From: Corynebacterium appendicis CIP 107643
GTDB taxonomy: Bacteria > Actinomycetota > Actinomycetes > Mycobacteriales > Mycobacteriaceae
DNA: 64,000 nucleotides
Assembly (NCBI RefSeq): GCF_030408415.1
Contig: NZ_CP046976.1
Span: forward strand, 496,001 to 560,000
Direction of reading: 5' to 3'
The position numbers and the translations under genes were made by a program. Below, one piece after another: positions 26,117-32,967 of the stretch. The notes under the pieces are model-generated. The model was not told the origin of the DNA, ran no database searches, and saw only the letters and a list, made by a program, of their open reading frames with translations. The number at the start of each line of letters is the position of its first letter. Position 1 is the first letter of the stretch.

Positions 26117-26402
26117 TCTTCTTTGAATCCCCCTCTTCGGAGGGGGATTTTTCATTTTCCACCGGCGCCTCGACTCGACGGGGCAGAAGATCGGCGACCT
26201 CCAGGCCGAAGAAGTCGGCCGTGGCAAACAATTCTTCCAAGGTCCAACTGTTCTGGCCGTACACCTTCCTGCTGACCGCAGCCCCCGTGATGCCCAGGTG
26301 GGCTGCCAGCTCTTTACGTGTTGTCCGTGAGCGGAACATGAGCTCGTTAACCTTTGCGCCGACTGCCTCGTTGGCGGTCATCAATTGACGGGTCTGAATC
26401 AT
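26073..26402 (-). CDS. XRE-type helix-turn-helix repressor-like protein of an integrated element
   Basis: 109 residues. The HTH lies at about 28-50 (R-K-E-L-A-A-H-L-G-I-T-G-A-A-V-S-R-K-V), as in lambda-repressor-like XRE proteins. The last 16 residues, ending G-F-E-P-T-T-S-G-L, are encoded by the complement of the tRNA-fMet gene. That ending commonly arises when a mobile element is inserted at a tRNA 3' end. A promoter and repeated sites lie between it and the divergent excisionase-like gene, so it probably controls that switch. The native stop before integration may have differed. Confidence 0.7.
   Translation of the reverse strand: MIQTRQLMTANEAVGAKVNELMFRSRTTRKELAAHLGITGAAVSRKVYGQNSWTLEELFATADFFGLEVADLLPRRVEAPVENEKSPSEEGDSKKMVAGAGFEPTTSGL
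26126..26152 (+). terminator. Terminator after tRNA-fMet
   Basis: AATCCCCCT/AGGGGGATT stem with a TCTTCGG-type loop, followed by TTTTTC. A compact factor-independent terminator. Confidence 0.8.
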
Positions 26403-26419
26403 ACTGCAATCGTAACACG

Positions 26420-26503
26420 TGTACCGAAACGGAACAAGAGAAGTGTTGCGGAACGAACTACATCCATGTAAGACTGAAAAGTATGAATGTACCGAAACGG
26501 AAC
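26420..26503. promoter_or_regulatory. Paired 16-bp direct repeats, candidate repressor operators
   Basis: TGTACCGAAACGGAAC occurs at 26420-26435 and again at 26488-26503, 68 bp apart. The first lies just before the start of the HTH gene and the second overlaps the start of the divergent excisionase-like gene. Identical sites covering both promoters suggest an operator pair for the divergent HTH repressor. Confidence 0.5.
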
Positions 26504-26624
26504 GATAGGAACGCTAGCGCATGGCTGACTCCTGAGGAGTTTGGCGAGGCGATTCCAGGCTGTGAGTGCTCTTCGAAATGTAGCCCACTGGCGCTCTTTG
26601 AAAAGTAGCCCAGTGTGGTCGTAG

Positions 26625-27407
26625 TTATTGTGCCTGATTTGTTTGTGGTGTTGTGAGTTCGCGGCCTTTGATGCGGTGGCTTACTCCTCGGTGTTGGAAG
26701 ATTTTTGCGTGGTGGACGATGCGGTCGACCATGGCAGTTGCGACGGTGACGTCTCCGAAGCATTGGGCCCATTGGGAAAACGCCAGGTTGGATGTGACGA
26801 TGATGGATCCGTGTTCGTATCGGCGTGAGACGAGTTGGAAGAAGAGGTTTGCTGCGTCTGCCTCAACGGGGATGTATCCGAGTTCGTCGATGATGAGCAG
26901 GTGGTATCCGCTTAGGCGTTTGAGTACGGATTCGAGTCGTCCGGTGTTGTGTGCCTCAGTGAGTGTGTTGATCCACCCTGCGGCGGTGTCGAACAGTACT
27001 CGGTAGCCTTGCTGAGCAGCGGTTATGCCTAGGGCTGTAGCTAGGTGTGTTTTTCCGGTGCCTGGTGGGCCTAGAAGGACGACGTTTTCAGCGGTTGCGA
27101 CCCAGGCACCGGTTTCTAGTCGGGCGATGTCAGCGCGGTCGATGCCGGGTTGGGCGCCGAAGTCGAAATCGGCGATGGTTTTGACTGCTGGAAAACCGGC
27201 TCGTTTAACGCGTTGGCGCGCTCCGGATTCAGCGCGTGCGGTGGCTTCTACTGAAAGTACCGCGGCGAGGTATTCCTCGTAGGTATACGATTCTGCGCGT
27301 GCTTGTTCAGCAATGGTGGCGTAAACGGTGTTGATGCGTGGGGCTTTCAGCGTCTGTGACAGGTGCGCAATCGTTGCTTGGGTGTCGTGGGCGTGCGTGT
27401 GGGGCAT
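26625..27407 (-). CDS. istB: IS21-family helper ATPase IstB
   Basis: 260 residues, the usual IstB size. The AAA+ core has G-P-P-G-T-G-K-T-H-L-A (Walker A, about 113-123) and L-L-I-I-D-E-L-G-Y (Walker B, about 172-180). IstB regulates IstA transposase oligomers and target choice in IS21 transposition. It lies directly downstream of istA on the same strand. It looks intact, although its transposase partner is broken here, so it could act only in trans. Confidence 0.93.
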   Translation of the reverse strand: MPHTHAHDTQATIAHLSQTLKAPRINTVYATIAEQARAESYTYEEYLAAVLSVEATARAESGARQRVKRAGFPAVKTIADFDFGAQPGIDRADIARLETGAWVATAENVVLLGPPGTGKTHLATALGITAAQQGYRVLFDTAAGWINTLTEAHNTGRLESVLKRLSGYHLLIIDELGYIPVEADAANLFFQLVSRRYEHGSIIVTSNLAFSQWAQCFGDVTVATAMVDRIVHHAKIFQHRGVSHRIKGRELTTPQTNQAQ

Positions 27408-27784
27408 AGTCGAATCCGATCTTCTTTGGGGGCTAGGCGATTGAGTCGTAGATGGCTAAATCGGCTACCTCTACGTCGTTGTCTGGTGTGTGGTTGTGTC
27501 GTTGGGGTCCGGTGATTAGCTGTCGCATGCGTCGTGCGGCGTGTCGGTGGGCAGGGTCGGTGATGACGTGGTGTTTGCCCCAGTAACGCCGGTGGCAGGC
27601 AGCGATTTCGCCGGATGGTCCTGTGACAGTGATTTCTTCTAGACAGGTGCGCACGGTCACAAGCCTGTCGATGAAGGCGGGGTCGACGCTGTATTGGTTG
27701 GTGTCGACGGTGATGTAGTAGTTGCGTGGCAGGCGTACCGCAGGACGGGGGCCCGAACCCCGGAAAGTGGACACGGGGATTTAA

Positions 27785-28696
27785 TCAAGATGCGATAGTA
27801 AGTGTAGCTGATTCGGCGGCTTCAAAGGCGTTCGGCGAGCGGTAGCCACACCACGAGTGCAACCGTTGGGTGTTGTACCGGATGCACCACTGGAACACGT
27901 CCCGGCGACACACCAGCTGACTGGCGAAAACAGGCTCGTCCTTCAGGACTTCCCGCTTCAACGAGGCGTTGAACGACTCCGCCAACGAGTTGTCCGCGCT
28001 CGTCCCGATCGTACCCATCGACTGGGTGACACCGAACCGCTCACATAACCTCCGGTACTGCTCAGAGGTATAGACACTGCCGTGATCCGAGTGAAAAATC
28101 GCCCCGTCAAGGCTACCTCGGACCCCGTGAGCCATCGTGAGGGCTGCTTCGACCAACTCGGTGCGCATGTGGTCGGCGATCGCGAAACCGGTCAACTGCC
28201 GCGAATAGCAGTCGATGACCGTGGCCAGGTACATATTCGACCCGTCCGCGATCGGCAGGTACGTGATATCGCCGACGTAGACCTTGTTCGGTTTCTCCGC
28301 GGTGAACCGGCGTTTCAGAAGGTCAGGGAATTTAGGCGCACGTTTCGCGGACACGGTGGTCTTCACCCGGCGTTTCCTGGTGTAGCCGAAAAGGCCCATC
28401 TGCCGCATCAACCTGGCAGTGTGCTTGTGATTGAGACGGTCACTATTGCCCCGGTCGTTGGCGGGATCGGCGTTGATGGCCGCAGTCACACGTTTCGCCC
28501 CGTAACAGCCGTTCTCGGCCGTGAACACGGCCTTGATCCTCGCTCCCAGCGCCGCGTCAGCGACGAGGCGTCGCCGGCGGGCAGGAGCAGCAGATTTCCA
28601 TTTGTAATACGAGGACCGGTTGACCTTCAGGACCTCACATAACCGCTTGACCTCGTAGAAGTCTCGGTGGTCATCAACGAACTGAAAGCGGTTCAC
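27785..28696 (-). CDS. IS3-family transposase OrfB (integrase catalytic region)
   Basis: 303 residues from GTG 28696. An HTH_21-like region (G-C-Y-G-A-K-R-V) precedes the rve catalytic core. D-I-T-Y-L-P holds the first Asp, F-H-S-D-H-G-S-V-Y-T the second, and N-S-L-A-E-S-F-N-A-S-L-K the Glu, giving a complete DDE triad. The start overlaps the end of orfA (GTGA). In this family OrfA-OrfB fusion by -1 frameshifting normally makes the active enzyme. The ORF looks intact. Confidence 0.93.
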   Translation of the reverse strand: MNRFQFVDDHRDFYEVKRLCEVLKVNRSSYYKWKSAAPARRRRLVADAALGARIKAVFTAENGCYGAKRVTAAINADPANDRGNSDRLNHKHTARLMRQMGLFGYTRKRRVKTTVSAKRAPKFPDLLKRRFTAEKPNKVYVGDITYLPIADGSNMYLATVIDCYSRQLTGFAIADHMRTELVEAALTMAHGVRGSLDGAIFHSDHGSVYTSEQYRRLCERFGVTQSMGTIGTSADNSLAESFNASLKREVLKDEPVFASQLVCRRDVFQWCIRYNTQRLHSWCGYRSPNAFEAAESATLTIAS

Positions 28697-29034
28697 CAGT
28701 TCGTCTCTTCCGCGAAATATTTGGCCGCCTTGCGCAGGATCTCTCGTTCCTCCCGGAGCTTGACGTTCTCGCGTTCCAACACGCGGATCCGCTCGGCATC
28801 GGAGAGTCCTTCAGCCGGGGAGCGTTCGCTGTTGGCTGCGGCGATCGGGCTGGCGACTTTTTCACCGTTGGCGTTGGTTTTGGTGCCGGTGCCGAAGGCG
28901 TCGAGCCAGGTGCGCAGGGAGTTGCGGTTGACCCCGAGATCGGAGGCGATCGCGTTGATCGTGGCTCCGGGGGTCGACTCGTACAACGACACTGCGTCAC
29001 GCTTGAACTGCTCGGTGTAGGTCTTGCGTGGCAT
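28693..29034 (-). CDS. IS3-family transposase OrfA (HTH/leucine-zipper subunit)
   Basis: 113 residues from ATG 29034 (M-P-R-K-T-Y-T-E-Q-F-K). An HTH_Tnp_1 domain occupies the N-terminal half, with I-N-A-I-A-S-D-L-G-V-N-R-N-S-L-R-T-W. A coiled-coil segment (I-R-V-L-E-R-E-N-V-K-L-R-E-E) ends the protein. It overlaps orfB by 4 bases. The OrfA protein binds the element's ends. Confidence 0.92.
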   Translation of the reverse strand: MPRKTYTEQFKRDAVSLYESTPGATINAIASDLGVNRNSLRTWLDAFGTGTKTNANGEKVASPIAAANSERSPAEGLSDAERIRVLERENVKLREEREILRKAAKYFAEETNW

Positions 29035-30348
29035 GGTGGAAAGGTACCTCACTTTCCCAGCGAGATGCTGGTTTCAGCGTGTCCACCACCAAGGGGTCAG
29101 GTCCCGGATCCCGATCGTTGGGGTATACGGCGGAAGTGGACGCATGGACTGTTGGTCGGTGCGAAACAGATCGATCGGGCGGGTTTTCAACGTGGCATGG
29201 GTGCGGGTATTGGCCACGGTGCTAAACCATTCATCGAGCTGGTCTTGCACATCCTGCGGGTTGCTGAAGTGCCGGCCTGGGAAAAAGGAGCGCTTCATAT
29301 AGCCGTTGGTGCGTTCAACGATGCCTTTCGATTCCGGATCTCTCGGCGGGGCCTGGACGATCTTGGTGCCGATTGCACCGGCGAACGCAGCGACTGGCTC
29401 ACACAGGCGGGCCTTACCGATGCCAGCTTCCCGATCCCATACCAGCCGGTCGGGCACGGCTTTGAAGTCACGCTCGATGAGCTGCCACATCCCAGCTATC
29501 AGATCATCAGTTGTACGACTCGGAAGCAGACAGGCGGCGGCGAATCGGGAATGCGATGCCGCCATCACCAGCACCGGGAATGGCCGGTGCACACCGCTTG
29601 CATCGGGCAACCCGCCGGCGGCAAAAGTCAGGTCGCACTGGATTTCACGCCCAGGAAGATGGGTGAGCGTGTCCACAGGGTCTGCGGGAAGATACTCGGG
29701 TCGGATCCGGGCAATATTTTTGCGCAGCCACGATTCTGACCCGGTCCACCCAACGCGCTGTCCGATGACTTTTGCGTTCAGACGTGGAGTTTCAGCAAGC
29801 AACGCGCGTACTTGTGGTTCGAAGGCATCGAAACTCGTGGTTTTAGTCCGACGCGGCGGGTATTTCGGAGGCGAATCCGAAGCGAGCGCCCGCTCGACAG
29901 TCTTCTTCGCGCAGCCAACCTCGTTGGCAATCTTGCGTACCGATAAACCCTGCCCACGCAGGTATCGGATCTGTGCCCATTGCTCCAAAGAAATCACCCA
30001 TCCAATCTTTTTCGGATGGGCTACTTTTCGGGGAGCGTTTTGGGCTACTTTTCAAAGAGCGCTGACACAGGCGGATTAGGCGCTGCTGCGGTTCGGAAGT
30101 GGGCAAGACAGGGAAGAATCCCGGGGGCCATTCAACTACCGAACGGACGCTGGCAAATCCCGGACACTGCCTTAGATGCCCTGATGGAAGGGATAGAGGC
30201 GTCATGATTGCAATAAAAAATGCCCCCGCGGCTAACAGGGGCATCGAGAACAACTCAACTGTCCGGTTGATGTTGACGTGCTCATCATCCCAAATGCGTC
30301 TCGTCTCGTCAACTCCTTCTGATCCGATGAGTGCGGGGAGGTTTGGAA

Positions 30349-30822
30349 ATGAGCGTTAAGGCCGTTTCTTGGGTCCTTGACGACCTCCAAGGGTTGAAGC
30401 AAGGACCATCATTGGTGATGTTGGCTCTCGCGGATTTTGCGGATGAACGTAACTCGTGCTTCCCGGGCCAGGACAGGATTGCTGCGCGTGCGCGTTGCTC
30501 GAAGCGTTCGGTTATATCGCATTTGAAGGAGCTGGAAGAGCTCGGCCTGATTTCGGTGGAACGGCGAACCTATAGCAACGGCACGGGCTCCATCCGGCGC
30601 ACCTCGAATCGCTATGTTTTGCATCTGGACAAGGCATATTCTGTCGAAGATGCAAAATCTGCACCTACGAGGAAACGTGCTGGTCACGCCGAAAGTGCAA
30701 AACCTGCACCTACGAGTCTCGAAGGTGCAAATAACCCCCTCTCGAAGGTGCAACCCGTTGCACTTAATGAACCCCCAGTTATAGAACCACCAGCCCTCCC
30801 CCCCAACCCCCCGCACGACTGA
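30349..30822 (+). CDS. Helix-turn-helix protein of the integrated element (replication/phage-type)
   Basis: 157 residues from ATG 30349, behind GGGGAGG; an in-frame GTG at 30331 has no ribosome site. The N-terminal half is a winged helix resembling plasmid/phage replication-linked HTH_36 proteins: L-A-D-F-A-D-E-R-N-S-C-F-P-G-Q-D-R-I-A and R-S-V-I-S-H-L-K-E-L-E-E-L-G-L. The C-terminal half is a Pro-rich linker that stops after a run of C residues in the DNA. A well-formed continuing frame lies just downstream in another phase, so the present stop is probably due to an indel. Exact role unknown. Confidence 0.65.
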   Translation: MSVKAVSWVLDDLQGLKQGPSLVMLALADFADERNSCFPGQDRIAARARCSKRSVISHLKELEELGLISVERRTYSNGTGSIRRTSNRYVLHLDKAYSVEDAKSAPTRKRAGHAESAKPAPTSLEGANNPLSKVQPVALNEPPVIEPPALPPNPPHD

Positions 30823-31072
30823 TGGGACGGCTGCGCCGTCTGGGGCCGAGCCTGCCGGCTCGGCAGGGGAGGGGAGTTCTCTCGAGTGGACGGATCGGCT
30901 TGCCGCGATTTCGCTTGCGCTCATCGGGCAAGGCCGCTTGCCGGATGGGGTGACCGACGATGAGTTGGTTCAGGTTCGCGCTCTCCAGGCGGCGGCGTCA
31001 GATGGAAACGCTGATGGCGTGGGTTTTTCTGCGTCTGACGAGGATGTAATTACGCCGGTGGAGTCTTCTGGA
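30823..31072 (+). pseudogene. Out-of-frame continuation of the HTH gene, cut by IS256
   Basis: In the +1 phase relative to the upstream gene, an open frame runs from the poly-C tract near 30795 to the IS256 end. It includes S-L-E-W-T-D-R-L-A-A-I-S-L-A-L-I-G and V-T-D-D-E-L-V-Q-V-R-A-L-Q-A-A. No start codon and ribosome site of its own are visible. It is best read as the original C-terminal part of the upstream protein, separated by a length change in the C tract and truncated by the IS256 insertion at 31073. Confidence 0.5.
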
Positions 31073-32497
31073 GGGTCAAGTCCCGTGTAGTGGTGTAGCC
31101 GTGTGTGCTTTCGGCTCGGTATGAAGTTCGGTGTTTGATTAGGCGGTTAGCTGGTGCTGGTCACCATGGTCGTCTCCTTGTCGGTGCATGAGATGTTTGG
31201 TGTGTTCGAGTGCGGACAGTGACATGTAGCGTTTTTGCTGGATCCAATCGTCATGCTGCTCGGCAAGAACCGCCCCGACAAGCCGGATGATGGATTCGCG
31301 GTTCGGGAAGATGCCCACGACATCGGTGCGCCGGCGGATTTCCCGGTTTAACCGCTCGGTGGGGTTGTTCGACCACACCTTCGTCCACACTGGTTTCGGC
31401 GCTGCGGTAAACGCCAACACTTCATCGAGTGATTCCTCCAAATACGCCGAAACCTGTGGGAACTTCGGTTCCAGCAGGTCGACCACTTCGCGGGCTTGGG
31501 CCCAGGTGGATTGGGCGTCGGGTTGCTGGAAGATGGTCTGGAACATCGCAGAGACCATCGGCCACTGGGTCTTTGGGACTTTCTCGTAAAGGTTCTTCGC
31601 GAAATGAGTGCGGCACCGCTGCCACGACGCATCGGGCAGCACTTCGGAAATTGCGTGCTGAATGCCTTCATGGGCGTCACTGGTGATAAGGAAGACGCCG
31701 GTAAGCCCGCGGGCTTTTAAGTCTTGGAAGAAGCCTTTCCACGACGCGTTGGACTCAGCTGTGGCCACGTGCATGCCGAGCATTTCGCGATACCCATCGG
31801 CGTTGACCCCGGTAGCTAGCAGCACCGAGCATTTGACCACACGCCCGCCTTCGCGCACTTTGATCGTCAACGCGTCACACGACAGGTAGGCGTAGCCGCC
31901 GGGATCAAGCGGGCGGTTTTTGAAGTCGGCGACCATCTCGCCGAGTTCTTCCGACATGCGTGAGACTTGGGATTTCGACATATTGGCAATCCCAAGTGTT
32001 GCCACCAGGTCATTCATCCTGCGGGTGGAGACCCCCTTGAGATAGCACGTGGCAATCACCGTTGAGAGTGCCCGTTCTGCACGCGTACGGCGCTCTAACA
32101 GCCAGTCCGGGAAGAACGCTCCGTGGCGCAACTTCGGTACTGCCACATCGATCGTGCCGACACGGGTGTCAAGGTCACGGTGGCGGTACCCGTTGCGGTG
32201 GTTGACCCGCTCGGTGGAAGCAACACCGTATTCGGCGCCGCAAACGGTGTCGGCCTGGGCGGAGAGGATCTGGTTGATAAACCCTTGCAGCATCTGCCGC
32301 ATCAGGTCCGGGGAAGCTTGGGCGAGCAGATCATCCAAGTAGGTTGCCGGGTCGATAGAATACGGTGCAGTGGTCATCGTCATGTGCCTTTCGGTGAGAT
32401 GTGGTAGTTGAGTCGAAAGGTTACTGGCGGTGGCCACCCCACTATTTCGCAGGGCCCACCATCTGCAAGCATTACACCACACTAAGGGGCACAACCC
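31073..32497 (-). mobile_element. IS256-family insertion sequence, copy 1
   Basis: 1425 bp with imperfect inverted ends GGGTCAAGTCCCGTGTAGTG and GGGTTGTGCCCCTTAGTGTG. The same ends and length occur in copy 2 at 45872-47296 in the opposite orientation. The flanks (CTTCTGGA left, AATGAGAT right) show no 8-9 bp target duplication, so one flank has been replaced by a later rearrangement. Confidence 0.9.
31139..32383 (-). CDS. IS256-family transposase, copy 1
   Basis: 414 residues starting M-T-M-T-T-A-P-Y-S. The mutator-type DDE fold is recognisable from C-D-A-L-T-I-K-V-R-E-G-G-R (first Asp), F-L-I-T-S-D-A-H-E-G-I-Q-H-A-I (second Asp) and N-N-P-T-E-R-L-N-R-E-I-R-R-R (Glu region). The reading frame is intact and its protein is identical to copy 2, so both could be active. 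Upstream in-frame codons exist but lie across the inverted repeat. Confidence 0.94.
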   Translation of the reverse strand: MTMTTAPYSIDPATYLDDLLAQASPDLMRQMLQGFINQILSAQADTVCGAEYGVASTERVNHRNGYRHRDLDTRVGTIDVAVPKLRHGAFFPDWLLERRTRAERALSTVIATCYLKGVSTRRMNDLVATLGIANMSKSQVSRMSEELGEMVADFKNRPLDPGGYAYLSCDALTIKVREGGRVVKCSVLLATGVNADGYREMLGMHVATAESNASWKGFFQDLKARGLTGVFLITSDAHEGIQHAISEVLPDASWQRCRTHFAKNLYEKVPKTQWPMVSAMFQTIFQQPDAQSTWAQAREVVDLLEPKFPQVSAYLEESLDEVLAFTAAPKPVWTKVWSNNPTERLNREIRRRTDVVGIFPNRESIIRLVGAVLAEQHDDWIQQKRYMSLSALEHTKHLMHRQGDDHGDQHQLTA

Positions 32498-32679
32498 AAT
32501 GAGATCCCCAACCGACGGGCGACCTCCGAGTTCGATGCCCCGGTTGCGCATTCCAGTACGATCCGGGAGCGGAGCGCGAGGTCCTGGGTGGTTTTGCGTC
32601 GCCGGACCCAGCGTTGCAGTTGGTCGCGTTCATCATCGGTCAAGGTCAGTGGGGCTAACGCCGGTCCTCGGTGTGCCAT
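32498..32679 (-). pseudogene. IS630-family transposase, N-terminal fragment
   Basis: About 60 residues starting M-A-H-R-G-P-A-L-A-P-L, then T-D-D-E-R-D-Q-L-Q-R-W-V-R-R-R and R-S-R-I-V-L-E-C-A-T-G-A-S-N-S-E-V-A-R-R-L. This is the N-terminal HTH of IS630-type transposases. The frame runs straight into the IS256 end, so everything after residue about 60 is lost. The presumed outer end of the IS630 element (TAGTGTCCTGCGCC on the minus strand) lies near 32727. Confidence 0.7.
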
Positions 32680-32685
32680 ACCCAA

Positions 32686-32967
32686 TTCTACAATGATCCA
32701 GCAGCGAATTAACGGCGCAGGACACTAGGCGAGCTTCCCCCAGGGAACCAAACTCCCGGCGATCGTCTGACAGGCCGGAAGGAGTGTCCGGAAGTCGATG
32801 TTGATTCCAGTCCCGTCTGATATGACCCATACGGTGCCGCTGACGGGACAATCCATGAGTGAGTTCCTCTGGATAGCCCGGGGGTTGAGTGGGGGTAAGC
32901 GGTTCTCCGACAGATCGGACGGACTGTTCTCGCCACGGGCCCCACTGGTGACTCGCGGGGAGAAGCA
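32686..32967. other. Gene-poor stretch with a possible truncated coding remnant
   Basis: 282 bp. It contains the presumed IS630 end near 32727. On the minus strand, a 43-codon frame (32856 down to 32725) ends exactly at the TAG contributed by that end. Its sequence (V-W-V-I-S-D-G-T-G-I-N-I-D-F-R) looks protein-like but matches nothing I recognise. It could be a gene fragment cut by IS630. Nothing else is supported. Confidence 0.3.

Larger units (their letters stand above)
27749..29104. mobile_element. IS3-family insertion sequence (1356 bp) nested in istA
   Basis: Terminal inverted repeats share GGnCCnGA(A)CCCC-n5/6-GTGGACACG; the GTGGACACG core is typical of IS3-family ends. The 3-bp target duplication CGG lies at 27746-27748 and 29105-29107. 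The element carries orfA and orfB in the usual overlapping order. Confidence 0.88.
27433..29997 (-). pseudogene. istA: IS21-family transposase IstA, split by an IS3-family element
   Basis: The N-terminal part (29997 down to 29105, GTG start) has an HTH and most of the DDE integrase core (Q-C-D-L-T-F-A and later N-P-Q-D-V). The C-terminal part (27748 down to 27433) has R-L-P-R-N-Y-Y-I-T-V-D-T-N-Q-Y-S-V-D, the Mu-type C-terminal domain. Removing 27749-29104 plus one CGG duplication joins the halves in frame at I-G-I-R-P-A-V-R-L-P-R. The gene was therefore intact before the IS3 insertion and is now non-functional. Confidence 0.88.
26561..30067. mobile_element. IS21-family insertion sequence, itself interrupted by an IS3-family element
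   Basis: Left end TGTGAGTGCTCTTCGAAATG and right end (complement) TGTCAGCGCTCTTTGAAAAG are inverted. Each end carries a second copy of the CTCTTTGAAAAGTAGCCCA-like repeat about 25 bp further in, as in IS21 elements. The 5-bp target duplication CAGGC is at 26556-26560 and 30068-30072. It contains istB and a split istA. Without the nested IS3 the element would be about 2.15 kb, a normal size for IS21 relatives. Confidence 0.88.
26483..30207 (+). pseudogene. Excisionase-like small HTH protein, split by an IS21-family insertion
   Basis: The left exon-like part is 26483-26560 (26 codons, including A-W-L-T-P-E-E-F-G-E) and the right part is 30073-30207 (45 codons). Removing the insertion and one CAGGC duplication joins them in frame into a 70-residue protein. 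Its right part has V-R-K-W-A-R-Q-G-R-I-P-G-A-I and N-G-R-W-Q-I-P-D-T-A-L, typical of winged-HTH (HTH_17/MerR-like) excisionase proteins. Such proteins direct excision of integrated elements. The gene as it stands is interrupted and should be non-functional. Family call is by motif pattern. Confidence 0.72.

Noticed and set aside
26561..30067. Possible CRISPR or other repeat array at the IS21 ends
   Set aside because: The repeats are only two per end, inverted between ends, and are the normal multiple terminal repeats of IS21 elements.
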